Source: Burkholderiales bacterium (GTDB lineage: Bacteria; Pseudomonadota; Gammaproteobacteria; Burkholderiales; Burkholderiaceae_E). From it: a DNA stretch of 59,269 bases. Each line of letters begins with the position of its first letter. Positions within the stretch are counted from its first letter, which is position 1. The translations under genes and the position numbers were made by a program. The stretch covers positions 1-59,269 of the forward strand of contig JAIYCW010000066.1 in the NCBI GenBank assembly GCA_027487815.1, read 5' to 3'. Under the pieces are notes generated by a model. The model was not told where the DNA came from. It saw only the letters and a program-made list of their open reading frames with translations, and did not search any database. This document shows positions 56,509 to 59,269 of this stretch, one piece after another.

Positions 56509-57797
56509 GTCAGCATGTCGCGCCAGATGGTCTGGGCCCAAGAGTTGGCATACACACCTTCCAGTACGTTCATTTCAGTGGATAAACCACCCGAGCCCTG
56601 CACCACTTCCATGGTTTTCTTGTCGGCCACATAACGATGCACCGAAGCCACGTGCACGACGTTCTTGTCGTCGATGAAGCTGTAGCAGGTGTTCGCCATC
56701 ATCTGAGGTTGTGGCACGCGGCCATTCAAGCTTTCGACAATAGCTGCCGCAGCTGCTTTGCCGTGCTGGTTGGCCATGTGTCCCGACTTGGGCATCAAAG
56801 GCGCTGACAGGGTGGCATCACCCAGCACATGCACACCCGGCGCAACGGTGGATTCCATGGTGATCCAGTCGACCTGGCACCAGCGATTGTTGGCATTGAT
56901 CAACCCGGATTTTTGGGCGATATCACCGGCACGCTGTGGCGGAATCACATTCAAGACATCCGCCTTGACCCGATCACCCACTTCAGTAATCGCCACCCGA
57001 TTGCGCGCATCAATTTCAGTGACTACTGAATTCGGACGATATTCAATAATGCCGCGATAGGTTTCATTAAAAGCCTTGGTAAACAACCCGCGCTTGGACA
57101 TGATCTCCGGATTGCCGTCCATCACAATGACTTTTGAGCGTGGCTTGGCGGTCTTGAAGTAATGCGCGATTTGGCAAGCTCGCTCATAAGGCCCGGGCGG
57201 GCAGCGATACGGTGCCTTGGGGATACTCATGACATACACACCGCCGTCAGGAATCGCTTCAAGTTGCGCCCGCAGCGCAACCGTTTCCGGACCCGCTTTC
57301 CAGGCATGCAGGATGGTTTTCTGGGCTTCAGCGTTCAAGCCCTGCACTTCGTTGTACATGAAGTCAACACCGGGCGCGACCACGATCCGGTCGAAAGTCT
57401 GGTCAGCCAGCTTGGTGAAGCTCACCTTGCGGCTCTTAGGATCAATGCTCAGCACCTCATCCTGCACGACCGAAACCCCACGCTCACGCAACCCAACATA
57501 CGAAGTGGTGAGCGATTCAAGATTGCGCGAACCTCCCAGTACCAGATTCGACATCGGGCACGACACAAAAGCCGGGTTACGCTCAACCATCAACACATCA
57601 ATCGAAGGGCCGCCCCACAGCTTGATGTATTTCGCAGCTGTTGCACCGCCATATCCACCACCAACCACCAATACCCGACCCAGTTTCTTGACAGGCATCG
57701 GTTCGGGAGTTGCGCACGCACTCAGCAGCCCAGCAGAACCGATAGCTCCAGATGCCTCAAGAAAGCGGCGACGCGAAAAATCAGAATTCATCATCAT
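56505..57797 (-). CDS. fccB: Flavocytochrome c sulfide dehydrogenase, flavoprotein subunit
   Basis: 430 residues. A twin-arginine signal (SRRRFLEASGAIG) ends in LSAC with Cys28, which is also a possible lipobox. The FAD fold starts VLVVGGGYGGATAAKYIK. Cys80 in SCPMSN aligns with the cysteine that binds FAD covalently in Allochromatium FccB; the redox disulfide cysteines appear in YRCPPGPYERA and NTCYS. It oxidises sulfide in the periplasm and hands electrons to FccA. Start is the first of three consecutive ATG, GAGG five bases upstream. Confidence 0.9.
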   Translation of the reverse strand: MMMNSDFSRRRFLEASGAIGSAGLLSACATPEPMPVKKLGRVLVVGGGYGGATAAKYIKLWGGPSIDVLMVERNPAFVSCPMSNLVLGGSRNLESLTTSYVGLRERGVSVVQDEVLSIDPKSRKVSFTKLADQTFDRIVVAPGVDFMYNEVQGLNAEAQKTILHAWKAGPETVALRAQLEAIPDGGVYVMSIPKAPYRCPPGPYERACQIAHYFKTAKPRSKVIVMDGNPEIMSKRGLFTKAFNETYRGIIEYRPNSVVTEIDARNRVAITEVGDRVKADVLNVIPPQRAGDIAQKSGLINANNRWCQVDWITMESTVAPGVHVLGDATLSAPLMPKSGHMANQHGKAAAAAIVESLNGRVPQPQMMANTCYSFIDDKNVVHVASVHRYVADKKTMEVVQGSGGLSTEMNVLEGVYANSWAQTIWRDMLT

Positions 57798-57804
57798 GCG
57801 TTCC

Positions 57805-58146
57805 TCAATTGGCTTTTTGGCGGGAAAAATAATCGGCCATCACCGCAATCTGCTCATCGGTGTAGCCCTTGGCCAACTGATGCATGATGGTGGCGGGCCG
57901 GGTGCCCTCCTTGAAGGCCTTCATTTGCGCAATGATGTAGTCTCGCTTCAAGCCGGCAAGGCCTGGCATTCCACCTACGGCATTGCCAACGGTGCCATGG
58001 CAATTGGCGCAGTTAGCGGCCAGATAGGCCGCTTGATTGGGGGATGCCGCAGTCGACGCTGCCTGCGCTTGAACCGGCCCGCTACTCCAAGCCGCTAGTA
58101 TGAATCCGGCAGCCGCCAAGGCTGCGCTTACGATCGATCGCTTCAC
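57805..58146 (-). CDS. fccA: Monoheme cytochrome c subunit of the sulfide dehydrogenase
   Basis: 113 residues. A signal peptide (1-28, ending VQAQA) precedes one heme site, Cys46, Cys49 and His50 (CANCH), with Met60 as likely sixth ligand in GGMPGL. Directly upstream of fccB, 7 bases apart, so it is its electron acceptor. Allochromatium FccA is diheme; this one is the short monoheme kind seen in SoxE/FccA-like proteins. GAGGAG lies six bases before the ATG. Confidence 0.87.
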   Translation of the reverse strand: MKRSIVSAALAAAGFILAAWSSGPVQAQAASTAASPNQAAYLAANCANCHGTVGNAVGGMPGLAGLKRDYIIAQMKAFKEGTRPATIMHQLAKGYTDEQIAVMADYFSRQKAN

Positions 58147-58187
58147 GAATATCTCCTCGTCCTCTTAATCGTGGCAGCAGCATACCG

Positions 58188-58216
58188 AAAAAAAACGGCA
58201 TCCCAAAAGAATGCCG
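58188..58216 (-). terminator. Rho-independent terminator downstream of clpA
   Basis: On the minus strand CGGCAT, nine-base loop, ATGCCG and eight T, 30 bases after the clpA stop. It separates clpA from fccAB. Confidence 0.85.
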
Positions 58217-58246
58217 CCTTCTACCCATATGCGAGAGGGATATCTA

Positions 58247-59269
58247 TCAAACTTGGGCTGTCTCGACCGTTTCCTCGCCCTCACCCGATGGGGCCGGGGG
58301 AGAGCCTGCGCCTTCAAAAGCCAATAGCACCTGGTCATCCTTAAAATCGACCGTGACCTTGCCGCCACTAATGAGCTTGCCAAACAGCAACTCATCGGCA
58401 AGCGCCTTGCGGATGGTGTCCTGGATTAGTCGCTGCATGGGTCGCGCACCCATCAAAGGATCGAAGCCCTTTTTAGCCAAATGGGCGCGCAGGTTGTCCG
58501 TGAAGATGGCTTCAACCTTCTTCTCATGCAACTGCTCTTCCAGACCAATCAGGAACTTGTCGACCACACGCATAATAATGTCTTCGTCCAGCGCGCGGAA
58601 GCTGATGATGGAATCCAGCCGGTTGCGGAACTCAGGTGTAAAGAGGCGCTTGATCTCGATCATTTCATCGCCAGCCTGCTTGCTATCGGAGAAGCCAATC
58701 GAGCGCTTCTGCAGATCAGCGGCTCCCGCATTGGTGGTCATGATGATGATCACATTGCGAAAGTCGGCCTTGCGTCCGTTGTTGTCCGTGAGCGTGCCGT
58801 GATCCATCACCTGCAACAGAATATTGAAGATATCCGGATGCGCTTTCTCGATCTCATCAAGCAGCAACACAGAGTGCGGCTTCTTGGTAATTGCCTCGGT
58901 GAGCAATCCACCCTGATCAAAGCCAACATATCCTGGAGGCGCACCAATCAGGCGGCTCACCGCATGGCGCTCCATATACTCCGACATGTCGAAGCGAATC
59001 AGCTCAATGCCAAGAATGAAGGCGAGCTGCTTGGCTACTTCGGTTTTGCCCACACCAGTTGGGCCTGAAAACAGGAAAGCGCCAATCGGCTTGTCTGGCT
59101 TGCCCAAACCCGAGCGTGACATCTTGATCGCTGCTGCCAGCGCTTCGATTGCAGGATCCTGACCAAACACCGTGGCCTTCAGATCGCGATCCAGAGTTTG
59201 CAGTTTGCCGCGATCGTCCGAAGAAACCGAAGCAGGTGGAATCCGGGCGATCTTCGACACGATATCTTC
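58247..59269 (-). CDS. clpA: ATP-dependent Clp protease ATPase subunit ClpA, C-terminal part
   Basis: About 341 residues of the C-terminal half; the frame is still open at the window edge. This is the second AAA+ module: Walker A GPTGVGKTE, Walker B LLLDEIEKAHPD, sensor ITTNAGA, GFDPLMGARP sensor-2 Arg and KALADELLFG. ClpA unfolds substrates for ClpP. The tail after the domain is acidic and Pro/Gly rich. clpS, normally upstream, is outside the window. Confidence 0.94.
   Translation of the reverse strand, partial: EDIVSKIARIPPASVSSDDRGKLQTLDRDLKATVFGQDPAIEALAAAIKMSRSGLGKPDKPIGAFLFSGPTGVGKTEVAKQLAFILGIELIRFDMSEYMERHAVSRLIGAPPGYVGFDQGGLLTEAITKKPHSVLLLDEIEKAHPDIFNILLQVMDHGTLTDNNGRKADFRNVIIIMTTNAGAADLQKRSIGFSDSKQAGDEMIEIKRLFTPEFRNRLDSIISFRALDEDIIMRVVDKFLIGLEEQLHEKKVEAIFTDNLRAHLAKKGFDPLMGARPMQRLIQDTIRKALADELLFGKLISGGKVTVDFKDDQVLLAFEGAGSPPAPSGEGEETVETAQV

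Noticed and set aside
1-59269. Mobile elements, CRISPR arrays, tRNA or rRNA genes
   Set aside because: No transposase or integrase gene, no regularly spaced repeats and no tRNA cloverleaf or rRNA segment was recognised on either strand by reading.

Overview
The window reads as a chromosomal segment of a betaproteobacterium of the order Burkholderiales. The evidence is the gene neighbourhoods (lgt divergent from ilvD followed by a small Trp-rich protein gene; ispH-fkpB against radC; rpmB-rpmG; ribF-ileS-lspA-coaBC-dut), three tripartite-tricarboxylate-transporter type (Bug) binding proteins without membrane partners, moderately high GC, and FccAB/DsbB-type periplasmic redox genes. I see no IS element, prophage, rRNA, tRNA or CRISPR array. 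The genus cannot be fixed from the sequence alone.

Layout. 1-3.07 kb (minus): a catabolic-looking group with a cupin dioxygenase-like protein, an orphan molybdopterin subunit of the xanthine dehydrogenase family, and the start of a DapA-family lyase. 3.05-8.97 kb: a beta-glucan locus with a GH17-GT2 membrane synthase, a divergent second membrane GH17 protein and an LtaS/OpgB-like transferase. 8.98-13.7 kb (minus): malonate use (malonyl-CoA decarboxylase, Bug protein, malonyl-CoA synthetase) behind lgt. 13.8-16.5 kb: ilvD, a Trp-rich membrane protein, cytochrome c and a structured intergenic region that may be a small RNA. 16.7-20.9 kb: livHMGF with a LysE-type exporter as fifth gene and no binding protein. 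20.9-26.5 kb: ferredoxin reductase-like flavoprotein, epimerase-like SDR, a three-part radical SAM/CatB-acetyltransferase fusion, and chromate transporter. 26.5-32.8 kb: two Bug proteins, a transthyretin-like protein and a catechol ortho-cleavage operon (intradiol dioxygenase with a Tat-like signal, catB, catC) opposite a LysR gene with a clear inverted-repeat operator, followed by an exported dienelactone-hydrolase-like enzyme. 32.8-38.6 kb: EamA exporter/Lrp pair, fatty acid hydroxylase, hypothetical proteins, an MGMT-like protein and an SDR without the usual Tyr/Lys pair. 38.6-59.3 kb: mostly housekeeping (ispH, fkpB, radC, rpmB, rpmG, rsmB, purN, ribF, ileS, lspA, coaBC, dut, tal, dsbB, clpA) with a beta-propeller lipoprotein, acyl desaturase, MscS channel, a GAF-receiver protein and a flavocytochrome c sulfide dehydrogenase pair.

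How the parts work together. The glucan locus could build, remodel and decorate a periplasmic glucan. The malonate genes take malonate to malonyl-CoA and acetyl-CoA. The cat genes take catechol to the enol-lactone stage of the beta-ketoadipate route. The most unusual single gene is the radical SAM/acetyltransferase fusion at 22996-25089. The most interesting assembly is the glucan locus, whose divergent genes share interleaved start codons at 5728-5731.
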